64,000 nt of DNA from NCBI GenBank assembly GCA_046091665.1, contig JBJTCD010000030.1:1-64000 (forward strand), given 5' to 3'. Source of the stretch: CAIUPE01 sp046091665. Its GTDB lineage: Bacteria > Pseudomonadota > Alphaproteobacteria > Rhizobiales > Beijerinckiaceae. The position numbers were made by a program, and so were the translations under genes. Of the stretch, positions 42,693-49,744 are shown in pieces. How positions within the stretch are numbered: position 1 is the stretch's first letter; every line of letters starts with the position of its first letter. Under the pieces are notes generated by a model. The model did no database searches. It saw nothing but the letters and a program-made list of their open reading frames with translations, and was not told the DNA's origin.

Positions 42693-42716
42693 ATTAGTAA
42701 ACCCTAATATATAGGG
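42693..42716. promoter_or_regulatory. Candidate operator between the ArsR gene and the AhpD-like/rhodanese genes
   Basis: Two overlapping dyads: ATTAG-6-CTAAT (42693-42708) and CCCTA-5-TAGGG (42702-42716). A TTGTTA-N16-TATATA promoter (42686-42713) reading toward the AhpD-like gene overlaps both, so repressor binding there would block transcription. Confidence 0.5.
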
Positions 42717-42768
42717 GAGGGCAAGGCACTTGCCTCTCAGCTATTCAACTTAACCTAGAGAAAGATCC

Positions 42769-43134
42769 ATGTCTTCTGATTCTCGTGATTGGCCACAATG
42801 GATTCGCGAACTTTCCGCAGGGTTACGCGAGCTCCGCTCAGGCGCCCCTGATGTGATGAAAGGGTTTTCATCCATTGCCCAAGCGGCCCTGCAGCCAAGC
42901 GCCCTTAATGCCAAAACCAAAGAATTGATCGCGCTGGCGATCGGCATTGCGGTGCGTTGCGATGATTGCATCGCCTTCCATGTCAAAGCCGCCATTGATC
43001 ATGGCGCAACACGTGAAGAAGTGCTCGAGACGCTCGGTATGGCCATCTATATGGGGGCCGGACCCTCAGCGATGTATGCAAGTCATGCGCTTGAAGCCTT
43101 CACGCAATTCACCGCCACAAAAACCGCCGCTTAA
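42769..43134 (+). CDS. Carboxymuconolactone decarboxylase/AhpD-like thiol protein
   Basis: 121-residue all-helical AhpD-like protein with the redox motif C64-x-x-C67 and His71 in VRCDDCIAFHVKAA, and GATREEVLETLGMAIYMGAGPSAMY typical of the family. AhpD-like proteins use the CxxC for peroxide or lipoyl-linked thiol chemistry. Here it is the first gene after the divergent persulfide-sensor-like ArsR and is followed after 24 bases by a rhodanese, so a role in sulfane-sulfur or thiol handling is inferred. Confidence 0.87.
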   Translation: MSSDSRDWPQWIRELSAGLRELRSGAPDVMKGFSSIAQAALQPSALNAKTKELIALAIGIAVRCDDCIAFHVKAAIDHGATREEVLETLGMAIYMGAGPSAMYASHALEAFTQFTATKTAA

Positions 43135-43158
43135 GTTTTAATCGAGGAGTCACGAATA

Positions 43159-43506
43159 ATGTCAATTGCAGCTTTGATCTCCCGCTTACTTGGTTCATCC
43201 AGTGTCCCCGCCGTTGAACATGATGATATGCAAAAGGCGGTTGAAAGTGGTGAATGTCATATCGTCGATGTGCGCGAGGTGAATGAATATCAAAGCGGCC
43301 ATATTCCGGGGGCCGTTAATCATCCGCTTTCGTCATTCGATCCGCAAAAATTGCCATTGGGAAAACCCTTGATTCTTGTGTGTCAGGCAGGAGGGCGATC
43401 AGCGAAAGCACTCGCAGCAACTCATGCTTCGGGCCGCACCGATGCGGTTCATTATGCGCCGGGCACGGGCGGATGGAAAATGCGCGGTGAAAAAATCGCG
43501 TTTTGA
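43159..43506 (+). CDS. Single-domain rhodanese sulfurtransferase
   Basis: 115 residues. The rhodanese fold shows VDVREVNEYQSGHIPGAVN and the active-site loop CQAGGR (75-80) with Cys75 carrying the persulfide in catalysis. GTGGWKMRGEKI closes the fold. A short N-terminal helix MSIAALISRLLG may associate with membrane or partner. Rhodaneses move sulfane sulfur to cyanide, sulfite or thiols. Its neighbours (persulfide-sensing ArsR, AhpD-like) suggest it belongs to a sulfide-detoxification unit. Confidence 0.9.
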   Translation: MSIAALISRLLGSSSVPAVEHDDMQKAVESGECHIVDVREVNEYQSGHIPGAVNHPLSSFDPQKLPLGKPLILVCQAGGRSAKALAATHASGRTDAVHYAPGTGGWKMRGEKIAF

Positions 43507-43519
43507 ACGCGCGGCTTTA

Positions 43520-44167
43520 TCACTGATTCACTTCAACAATTACGAGATCGCGGACATCATCCGCCGCGATCACTTTTTTGATATTGCCAAGACGGCGCAA
43601 ATCGTCTTGCGAATGCGTGAAACGATAGCCGGGCGTACCTGCGCGGATCGTATCCATGACAATATGTTTGATTGGAATATCACGCGAAACGGTTGAGAGT
43701 GTTTTAGCAATGACATCCATTTCAATCATGTGAATCCAATTGACGAGAATCATCACATCAACTGTTGAAACATCATTCTGATTGAGAGCGGCAATAAGCT
43801 GATCAGGGTCAGCAAAATCTGCAAGGGCAAAAGAGACGGGACCATATACACAAAACCGCGCTGCTTTTAGGACTTCAACCTCACGATCAATACCAACGCG
43901 TTTCTTCGCATCAACGCGGCCTAAAATATCGCCAAGGCCAACGCCGATTTCGACCACGCAGTCATGCGGTACGCTTTCGACGAGCCGCACAACATCACTT
44001 TTATATGGCCGCGCATAAAATGTGCCGGTGATGTGCCAGGGATCGAAACCATAAATCAGATGCAGAATTTTATTGCGGATAATTTCATAGGTGGTGCCAA
44101 CCAGACGGCGCGGGCCAATTTGCATGAATTTGCGATTAAGTGTCTTAATATATAACCGTGGGCGCAT
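43520..44167 (-). CDS. Putative SAM-dependent methyltransferase-fold protein
   Basis: 215 residues. VVEIGVGLGDILGRV resembles the SAM loop of class I methyltransferases, followed by RVGIDREVEVLKAAR (acidic strand end) and DVMILVNWIHM. The first ~60 residues are basic (RPRLYIKTLNRKF, RRLVGTTYEIIRNK). No family is recognised with certainty. It converges on the rhodanese gene and has no operon partner; the DNA is AT-richer than the housekeeping genes. ATG at 44125 is an alternative start. Confidence 0.6.
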   Translation of the reverse strand: MRPRLYIKTLNRKFMQIGPRRLVGTTYEIIRNKILHLIYGFDPWHITGTFYARPYKSDVVRLVESVPHDCVVEIGVGLGDILGRVDAKKRVGIDREVEVLKAARFCVYGPVSFALADFADPDQLIAALNQNDVSTVDVMILVNWIHMIEMDVIAKTLSTVSRDIPIKHIVMDTIRAGTPGYRFTHSQDDLRRLGNIKKVIAADDVRDLVIVEVNQ

Positions 44168-44314
44168 GGACCTAATGCTTCAATCTATATGAGTGCGAGC
44201 CGCGCATAATGATTAAATCACAACTGACACTTAAATAAATTATACGCCACTTACTTCATCCGATGCAAATTTTTACTGTCTTTCTAAAGCAATTTGCCTC
44301 AAAATTTTTATCCC

Positions 44315-44344
44315 TTGACAAGCAACCATTTGGTTGCATATAAG
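44315..44344 (+). promoter_or_regulatory. Promoter with embedded ArsR operator, probably giving a leaderless mRNA
   Basis: TTGACA (44315-44320) and TATAAG (44339-44344) are 18 bases apart. The spacer holds a perfect palindrome, GCAACCA-TT-TGGTTGC (44322-44337), of the type bound by ArsR regulators paired with SRPBCC genes. The ATG of the regulator is five bases after the -10 box, so transcription should begin at or beside the start codon. Confidence 0.82.
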
Positions 44345-44349
44345 ATCGC

Positions 44350-44679
44350 ATGAGTACTAAAGATGACAAAGTGTTTAAAGCGCTTGCGGACGCAAGCCGG
44401 CGGCAATTGCTTGATCGCTTGCGAAAGAAGGGCGGCTTAACGCTGTTAGATCTGTGTGAAAAACATGAAATGAGCCGTCAAGCGGTCACCAAACACCTCA
44501 AGCTGCTCGAGGCGGCGGGTCTTGTTGTCACGAAAAAGCAAGGTCGTGAAAAACTACATTATCTAAACCCGATGCCAATCAGTGAAATCTACACGCGGTG
44601 GATTGGAAAATTTGAACAGGAACGCGTGCAAGCGTTACAAAATCTGAAACAAGCTTTAGAGGGGAATGAAAATGAATGA
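44350..44679 (+). CDS. ArsR-family regulator paired with SRPBCC protein
   Basis: 109-residue winged-helix protein: FKALADASRRQLLDRLRKKG, LLDLCEKHEMSRQAVTKHLKLLEAAGLV and KKQGREKLHYLNPMPISEI. This is the SdpR-like branch of ArsR proteins that is typically cotranscribed with an SRPBCC/AHSA1 gene, as here (eight-base overlap). The palindrome in its promoter suggests autorepression. The ligand is unknown and may be whatever the SRPBCC partner binds. Confidence 0.9.
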   Translation: MSTKDDKVFKALADASRRQLLDRLRKKGGLTLLDLCEKHEMSRQAVTKHLKLLEAAGLVVTKKQGREKLHYLNPMPISEIYTRWIGKFEQERVQALQNLKQALEGNENE

Positions 44680-45103
44680 CAGTGAATTGGTTTATACGCT
44701 TCATATTAAATCCACGCCCGAGAAGGTCTGGGCAGCCATCACAACACCAGAATTTACGCGACAATACTGGGGTCATAACAACATTTCTGATTGGAATGTG
44801 GGCTCAAAATGGCAACATGTTTCAACAAAGGATCAAGCCGTCAATATCGAAGGTGAAGTGCTTGAAAGCGATCCGCCAAATCGTCTTGTTGTCAGTTGGT
44901 TTAGCCCTAATAATAAAGACGATGTATCACGCGTAACCTATGAAATTGAAGCAATTAAAGGGCGCGTGCGGTTGCATGTGGTCCATTCTCAACTTACCAA
45001 GAATTCCAAAATGGAAGCGGGTGTCAGCAAAGGATGGCCTCTTGTGCTGTCGAGTCTCAAATCCTTTCTCGAGACAGGTGAGGGCTTCGATATCTGGGCG
45101 TGA
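44672..45103 (+). CDS. SRPBCC (AHSA1-like) ligand-binding protein
   Basis: 143 residues of the START-like helix-grip fold: YTLHIKSTPEKVWAAITTPE, DWNVGSKWQHVSTKD, EVLESDPPNRLVVSWF and a C-terminal GWPLVLSSLKSFLETG helix. AHSA1-like SRPBCC proteins bind hydrophobic small molecules; their exact role is mostly unknown. ATG at 44672 lies eight bases after GAGGGG; the ATG two codons earlier is too close to that site. It overlaps the arsR end, so the two form one unit. Confidence 0.88.
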   Translation: MNDSELVYTLHIKSTPEKVWAAITTPEFTRQYWGHNNISDWNVGSKWQHVSTKDQAVNIEGEVLESDPPNRLVVSWFSPNNKDDVSRVTYEIEAIKGRVRLHVVHSQLTKNSKMEAGVSKGWPLVLSSLKSFLETGEGFDIWA

Positions 45104-45173
45104 GTCTTACAAAATTATCACGCCAGACCTAGCAATAAATATCGAAATTTTAGTCAACCCTATGAGGTCTATT

Positions 45174-45521
45174 ATGTCCACTTTTGGAAGTTGCCACTGT
45201 GGCGAAGTTCGATATGAAGTTACTGCGTCAATTGAAAGCGTTACAGAATGCAATTGCTCAATATGCAGCCGGAAGGGCATATTAATGGCTTTTATTCCAG
45301 AAACGCAATTTAAGCTCGCGCGGGGTGAAGCGGTTCTTAGCGACTATCAGTTCGGCAAGGGACACATTCACCATCGCTTCTGCAGAACTTGCGGTATTGG
45401 ACCCTTTGGCCATGTAGACACACCAGACGGCTCGCGGGTCTATGCGATCAATGTGCGTTGCTTAGAAGAATTTGAGTTCAAGTCATTGCCCGTTGTTCAC
45501 CATGACGGCAAGAGTTTATGA
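45174..45521 (+). CDS. GFA family (glutathione-dependent formaldehyde-activating enzyme-like) zinc protein
   Basis: 115 residues with the zinc-binding cysteine set of the GFA fold: GSCHCGEVRYEV, TECNCSICSRKG and HHRFCRTCGIGPFGHV. The family is named after an enzyme forming S-hydroxymethylglutathione, but most members, including small ones like this, have no proven activity. ATG at 45174 stands six bases after GAGGT; an ATG four codons upstream is also in frame. It has no operon partner, and AT-rich surroundings set it off from the housekeeping genes. Confidence 0.88.
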   Translation: MSTFGSCHCGEVRYEVTASIESVTECNCSICSRKGILMAFIPETQFKLARGEAVLSDYQFGKGHIHHRFCRTCGIGPFGHVDTPDGSRVYAINVRCLEEFEFKSLPVVHHDGKSL

Positions 45522-45768
45522 CTAGAAAAATGCGTTATATAGGTACAAGACCTCTAAAGTCTTTGCTAAGCCGGTCTATGTTTTTTAAGCCACCCTTTCA
45601 ATGCCGCATCCATACGCGTCTGCCACCCGGAGCAAATTTATCAGCACAATACACCTACCACTTCTTGAATAATATAATTTCGGTCACGATATCCGGGTTC
45701 CAAATTTTTTGACGCGTAGATATTTTCGAGTTTTCGGCCCAAATACACTTTCATTCAGGTGCCCATAA

Positions 45769-46236
45769 ATGATATTCTCTCAACAAGGGACGGTGATCCC
45801 CGTGTGGAATTTAAACCGTGTTGATCCTGGCTACATTTATTTAATTAAACACCGCACGCTCTATAAAATAGGAAAAACCACCCGTACAAAAGATCGAATT
45901 AGATCAGCAAGGACTTGGTTACCTGATATTAAGGTAATCGGCATTAAGCCATTCTGGGACGTTTCACATCACGAGCGCCAACTTCATAATGGATTTTGCA
46001 GATATTGGTACTTTGGAGAATGGTACAAATTTGGTAATGATCATTACGCTCGCGATTTGTTAATCCGAGGTTTTAAAGCCTTCAGCGATGATCTACCCGA
46101 CCAAAATTCTATCAATTTCATTTATTGGGTTAATGGCAGCGGAATTGGTGACTTTTTAATTGAGAGAACCAATCAAAATCTAAAGCTGCGACAATTTCAA
46201 AAGCAAGAATCTGGATATCAAAAGCCCTTAGCTTGA
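45769..46236 (+). CDS. GIY-YIG nuclease-fold protein (T5orf172/MUG113-like)
   Basis: 155 residues. The GIY-YIG core is visible: GYIYLIK (21-27) and LYKIGKT (31-37), Arg43 and Arg45, then HHERQLHNGF with Glu69 as the likely metal ligand, and GEWYKF. This pattern matches the T5orf172/MUG113 branch, found in phage and accessory proteins. The remaining 60 residues are not recognised. It overlaps the 3' end of the opposite ParB-like gene by 19 bases. Both sit beside tRNA-Ser in AT-rich DNA. Confidence 0.82.
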   Translation: MIFSQQGTVIPVWNLNRVDPGYIYLIKHRTLYKIGKTTRTKDRIRSARTWLPDIKVIGIKPFWDVSHHERQLHNGFCRYWYFGEWYKFGNDHYARDLLIRGFKAFSDDLPDQNSINFIYWVNGSGIGDFLIERTNQNLKLRQFQKQESGYQKPLA

Positions 46237-47543
46237 GCTTTCAGGCACAATACAATGATTTCGGCTAAACTATCCCATATTGCCATCAAATGTTCAGGAG
46301 ATGGAGCAAAATTAGGTGAGTGAACATACTTATTTAGTGTATCAGCAGAAACAAGCTTATCTCCCTGCTTAAACTTTTTGATCACATCAATTTGTTTTTC
46401 GTCAATTTTTCCTGCGCCTCGCAGATGCTTCCCAACCTTTTCTAATCGCGCGGCTAATTTATCGTTTTCGTAGATTTCAACATTCTGCAATTTAATATAA
46501 TTTTCGAGCGCTAGCTCGAGTAATACGCCTAACAGAACTGAGATTGCGTTACGATTATTTCGCAAATCGAGGTGAAATTGCAACTCTTCCCAAATATCAC
46601 GATGACGCTGAAGACGCCCAGACCAAACAATGCCAAATTCCACCTGCGGAATAATAGATGAGCGAATGGAGGGCGTTGCTATTTTCTTTCTTAGCCTTAC
46701 TTTAGGATTTGAATCTCGGTTCAACTCAATTTTATTGTCTACAGGTATAGTATCACTTTCTAGCGGCAGAATTCCTTCTGCGGAAAGCTTATCTAAATAG
46801 CGTTGCTTACCTTCGGAATCCCAAATGTCACCCAAAACAATTTTTCGGTTTGCAAGATCAGCCGCAATTATCGACATTGCATTCAATGACTTTAGCGGAT
46901 CATGAGTAAACTTAAATTTACCACCTTTCATCGTGAAGCCGACTTGGAATCTAAAGGGTTCAGATGACAGCAGTCTATTAAGAGTAGATCTCGGTATTTT
47001 CTTGCGGGTAGACAATAGGCTCGCTTCGGCTAAGCGCTTTTCAATTTCATCAGCAACGCTTGGGCCACTAGATTTGCCAGTCCGGGCAACAAAAGTGGCC
47101 TTCATACGATCATCCCAATTGCTTTGACCAATTCCGCTTTGGGTTCCAGTATGACGCCGATATAGCATTTCATCTATACGATCGCGGTCTCTTTCTATTT
47201 GACATTCGATAGTTGTTGGAAATTCTCCAACCCATCGCTCCCGTTGTGTTTGAAAAAATGCCTGAAGCTCAATGGAGGGCGCTCGCTTTGGGTCTGCGAG
47301 CAACTTCATACACGTTACTCTCCGATTTCCGTCGAATACAATAAAGTGGTCTTGTTCAGGCGAAACTAGCGGAGTTTCATAAATCTCACCTTGATCAACA
47401 ATATCCTTCGTTAGATTTAGCATATGTTGCTCTCGCTCATTAAAGAGCCAAGCAATTGCAGATGTTTCGTTCTCAAGCTCGCCATGTCTATCATTAGCAC
47501 GATTGATCAATAGCAAATTCAGCGAAATCGCCTTAATTAGCAT
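46218..47543 (-). CDS. ParB/sulfiredoxin-fold N-terminal domain protein of unknown function
   Basis: 441 residues. The N-terminal third contains FIVFDGNRRVTCMKLL (DGNRR at 71-75), the ParB/Srx nucleotide-binding signature; the position of the Arg pair fits. A central basic stretch (KVRLRKKIATPSIRSS) and a helical C-terminal domain of about 140 residues are not recognised. Proteins with a ParB-like N-terminus and a novel C-terminus occur on mobile elements and in defence loci. It lies tail-to-tail with the GIY-YIG gene and head toward tRNA-Ser. Low-GC codon use supports recent transfer. Confidence 0.7.
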   Translation of the reverse strand: MLIKAISLNLLLINRANDRHGELENETSAIAWLFNEREQHMLNLTKDIVDQGEIYETPLVSPEQDHFIVFDGNRRVTCMKLLADPKRAPSIELQAFFQTQRERWVGEFPTTIECQIERDRDRIDEMLYRRHTGTQSGIGQSNWDDRMKATFVARTGKSSGPSVADEIEKRLAEASLLSTRKKIPRSTLNRLLSSEPFRFQVGFTMKGGKFKFTHDPLKSLNAMSIIAADLANRKIVLGDIWDSEGKQRYLDKLSAEGILPLESDTIPVDNKIELNRDSNPKVRLRKKIATPSIRSSIIPQVEFGIVWSGRLQRHRDIWEELQFHLDLRNNRNAISVLLGVLLELALENYIKLQNVEIYENDKLAARLEKVGKHLRGAGKIDEKQIDVIKKFKQGDKLVSADTLNKYVHSPNFAPSPEHLMAIWDSLAEIIVLCLKAQAKGF

Positions 47544-47593
47544 GATTAAAACCTAAAACTTTTTGATGAAACCACATATGGGAAATATTTATA

Positions 47594-47608
47594 CTTACGA
47601 TGCGTAAG
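47594..47608. promoter_or_regulatory. Palindrome upstream of the ParB-like gene
   Basis: CTTACG-ATG-CGTAAG, a perfect six-base dyad 50 bases ahead of the ParB-like start. It is a possible operator; no function is shown. Confidence 0.3.
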
Positions 47609-47655
47609 AATTTCAGCACTTTTATTTTTATTCAAGATGTCGAACTAAAAACTTC

Positions 47656-47745
47656 TGGCGGAGAGGGGGAGATTCGAACTCCCGATACCCTTGCGAGTAT
47701 GCCGCATTTCGAGTGCGGTGCATTCAACCACTCTGCCACCTCTCC
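47656..47745 (-). tRNA. tRNA-Ser (anticodon CGA)
   Basis: On the minus strand a full class II tRNA is seen: acceptor GGAGAGG pairs with CCTCTCC, anticodon stem CCGCA/TGCGG encloses loop CTCGAAA (anticodon CGA), a long variable arm follows, then the T arm GGGAG-TTCGAAT-CTCCC and an encoded G-CCA end. It reads UCG codons. Its 3' end faces the AT-rich GIY-YIG/ParB-like pair, making it a possible integration site. Confidence 0.95.
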
Positions 47746-48100
47746 GTGAGATGAGGGTCGAGCGCCCTTTGTGGTCGGCGGGTCGATAGCATGCGGATTT
47801 TTCTTTCACAAGCGGTGGCGGACCCGCATGGCCAGCGCCGCGGAAGCGTTACGCGCGGCTCGATTTTCGGAGCCGCCAGGCAAAAAGACCGCCGCTCCAG
47901 AGGCTTAAAGACATTGACTCTTCCCCCCTCGCCCTGTAGCACACGCGCTCTGGCGCGGAGTCTACGAATTCCGCGCTTCTTTCGTTGGACAAAAGCCAAA
48001 TTCCTTGCGGAAAACGGTCAAAATCCAATGCAACTGTCAAAAAGGCGTCCGTTTGCGGATTTTCCGTGGGCAGAGACGTTAGAACACGGGATTATGAGAG
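47746..48100. other. 355-base intergenic region: tRNA-Ser promoter and rplU leader
   Basis: Holds no supported gene. The left side carries the minus-strand tRNA promoter candidate. On the plus strand a TTGACT box at 47914-47919 could be a -35 for rplU, but no good -10 lies at 17 bases (TGTAGC at 15). The last 160 bases would form the rplU leader. Confidence 0.5.
47784..47811 (-). promoter_or_regulatory. Candidate promoter of tRNA-Ser
   Basis: On the minus strand TTGTGA (47806-47811) and CTATCG (47784-47789) are 16 bases apart, and the tRNA 5' end lies 39 bases downstream of the -10 box. Position is right for a tRNA transcript with a short 5' leader. Confidence 0.4.
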
Positions 48101-48631
48101 ATGTTCGCAGTCATCAAGACCGGTGGCAAGCAATATAAGGTCGCCGCCAATGACCGGATTACGGTCGAAAAACTCGAAGGGACAGCCGGTTCGGCCGTCA
48201 CTTTCTCCGATGTGCTAATGATCGGTGCCGATGTTGGCGCGCCAACCCTTGCGGGTGCGGCCGTGACCGGTGAGATCATTGAGCAGACGCGTTCGGCGAA
48301 AACGATTTCGTTCTTCAAGCGCCGTCGCCAGAATTCAAAGCGCAAGCGCGGTCATCGCCAAGAGCTGACGGTCATCCGGATCGACGGCATCTATAAAGCG
48401 GGCGAAGCGCCGAAGGCTGTGGCCACAACCGTGAAGGCAGCCCCTGCCGCGGCGTTGCTGCCGAAGCCCCGGCCAAAAAGCCGGCGGCGAAAAAGGCTGC
48501 AGCGCCGAAAGCGGAAGGCGAAAAGAAGCCCGCCGCGAAAAAGCCCGCTGCCAAGGCCAAGAAGGCCGAAGCAGAGTAAGATCGGATCGTCAGCAATAAC
48601 CCGGGTTGTAGGACCCGCGTCAGAGATTTAG
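48101..48631 (+). CDS. rplU: 50S ribosomal protein L21 with an apparent frameshift in its C-terminal tail
   Basis: The first ~103 residues are a normal L21 (MFAVIKTGGKQYKVAAND, FFKRRRQNSKRKRGHRQ, TVIRIDGI). From about base 48454 the annotated frame becomes Arg/Pro-rich for 60 residues and runs to 48631. The frame offset by one base from GTT at 48454 instead reads an Ala/Lys-rich tail (AEAPAKKPAAKKAAAPKAEG and on) that ends at TAA 48577-48579, like the tails of related L21 proteins. One base seems missing near 48446-48454, by mutation or sequencing error. The rRNA-binding core is intact. rpmA follows. Confidence 0.88.
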   Translation: MFAVIKTGGKQYKVAANDRITVEKLEGTAGSAVTFSDVLMIGADVGAPTLAGAAVTGEIIEQTRSAKTISFFKRRRQNSKRKRGHRQELTVIRIDGIYKAGEAPKAVATTVKAAPAAALLPKPRPKSRRRKRLQRRKRKAKRSPPRKSPLPRPRRPKQSKIGSSAITRVVGPASEI

Positions 48632-48641
48632 GAGCAAAACA

Positions 48642-48908
48642 ATGGCTCACAAAAAAGCAGGCGGTTCATCCCGCAACGGACGTGACTCAGACGGCCGCCG
48701 CCTTGGCGTAAAGAAATTCGGCGGCGAAGCGGTTCTTGCCGGCAATATCATTGTTCGCCAACGCGGCACGAAAGTGCATGCAGGCGCCAATGTCGGCATG
48801 GGCAAAGACCACACTTTGTTTGCAACCGCACCGGGCACGGTCGAGTTTCAAAAGAAGGCCAATGACCGGATGTTTGTAACGGTCGTCACACGAAAAGCAG
48901 CCGAGTAA
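48642..48908 (+). CDS. rpmA: 50S ribosomal protein L27
   Basis: 88 residues, complete: MAHKKAGGSSRNGRDSDGRR at the start (the N-terminal tail that reaches the peptidyl-transferase centre), GVKKFGGEAVLAGNIIVRQR and the GMGKDHTLFA strand. A site reading TAGGAG stands nine bases upstream. It is in the standard rplU-rpmA pair and is followed by a terminator. Confidence 0.97.
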   Translation: MAHKKAGGSSRNGRDSDGRRLGVKKFGGEAVLAGNIIVRQRGTKVHAGANVGMGKDHTLFATAPGTVEFQKKANDRMFVTVVTRKAAE

Positions 48909-49012
48909 CGGCGGAACGGTTTTTAAAAGAACCCCCGCCGAGCCCTCGAGGTCCCCGGCGGATGCGGTTCTTGAAAAGAAACCATCCGGTCCCGTTCAAA
49001 AGACGGAAAAAC

Positions 49013-49050
49013 GGGGATGTCGGGGAACCGGCGTCCCCTTTGTCGTTTTT
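49013..49050 (+). terminator. Rho-independent terminator after rpmA
   Basis: GGGGATGTCGG pairs with CCGGCGTCCCC (two G-U pairs in RNA) around a GGAA loop and is followed by TTTGTCGTTTTT. It lies about 105 bases past the rpmA stop and ends 54 bases before the GNAT start. Confidence 0.75.
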
Positions 49051-49104
49051 CAGTCACCAAATCGTGCCATGCGGCCGATGCGGATTGATCGGGAGGATCA
49101 GACT

Positions 49105-49707
49105 ATGTTCAGAGACATCACACGGGATGATGTGTATCGGATCGAAACGCAGCGGCTCTGGCTGCGTTGGCCGAAACTCACTGATGCGCCCGCGATTGCG
49201 AATGCTCTTGCTGATCGCCGTATCTCCGACATGACGAGCCGCATTCCGCATCCCTATCCCGATGGTCATGCGGAAGAGTTCATCTATTCAACGCGTGAAT
49301 CCAATCATGACGGCACCGCGCTTGGCCTTGTGATCACGCCGAAGCAAAAACCGAATTCTGTGATCGGCGCGATCAGTCTTGCGCGTGTTGAAGACAATCC
49401 AAAACAGTTGGTGCTGGGTTATTGGATTGCGACAACACAGTGGGAAAAAGGTTTCGGCACCGAGGCCGCATTATCCATGGTGCAAACCGGCTTCTCGCTG
49501 AGCAAAGCCGAAATCATTGATGCAACGGTAAAGCCTGAAAATACAGCCTCAAAACGCATTCTTGCCAAAATTGGCTTTCAAGAAACAGGTCGCGAAAGTC
49601 GGTTCATGCCTGCGCGTCAACGCGAAGAAGTGATCGATTGTTTCCGCCTCACCCGCGTCGATTGGCGCAATGGCGGTGCGTGGTCTGGCTTCGGTGCCGC
49701 GGCGTAA
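49105..49707 (+). CDS. GNAT family N-acetyltransferase
   Basis: 200 residues of the RimJ/RimL-like GNAT type. It opens RIETQRLWLRWPKLTDAPAIANAL and carries the acetyl-CoA loop QWEKGFGTEAALS and the C-terminal TVKPENTASKRILAKIGFQ segment. The acceptor substrate is unknown. ATG at 49105 follows GGGAGG by eight bases; the frame upstream is not family-like. GNAT genes lie between rpmA and obgE in many relatives. Confidence 0.9.
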   Translation: MFRDITRDDVYRIETQRLWLRWPKLTDAPAIANALADRRISDMTSRIPHPYPDGHAEEFIYSTRESNHDGTALGLVITPKQKPNSVIGAISLARVEDNPKQLVLGYWIATTQWEKGFGTEAALSMVQTGFSLSKAEIIDATVKPENTASKRILAKIGFQETGRESRFMPARQREEVIDCFRLTRVDWRNGGAWSGFGAAA

Positions 49708-49744
49708 TTCAACTAAACCATTTCTGTTTTTAAAGGATCATATG

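Noticed and set aside
45518..45712. 64-codon open frame overlapping the end of the GFA gene
   Set aside because: No family resemblance, no ribosome site, and composition like non-coding AT-rich DNA; the 247-base gap before the GIY-YIG gene is left unassigned.
47656..47745. Insertion-site (att) duplication of the tRNA-Ser 3' end
   Set aside because: I looked for a second copy of the tRNA end to the left of the AT-rich block and did not find one by eye; no integrase is present either.
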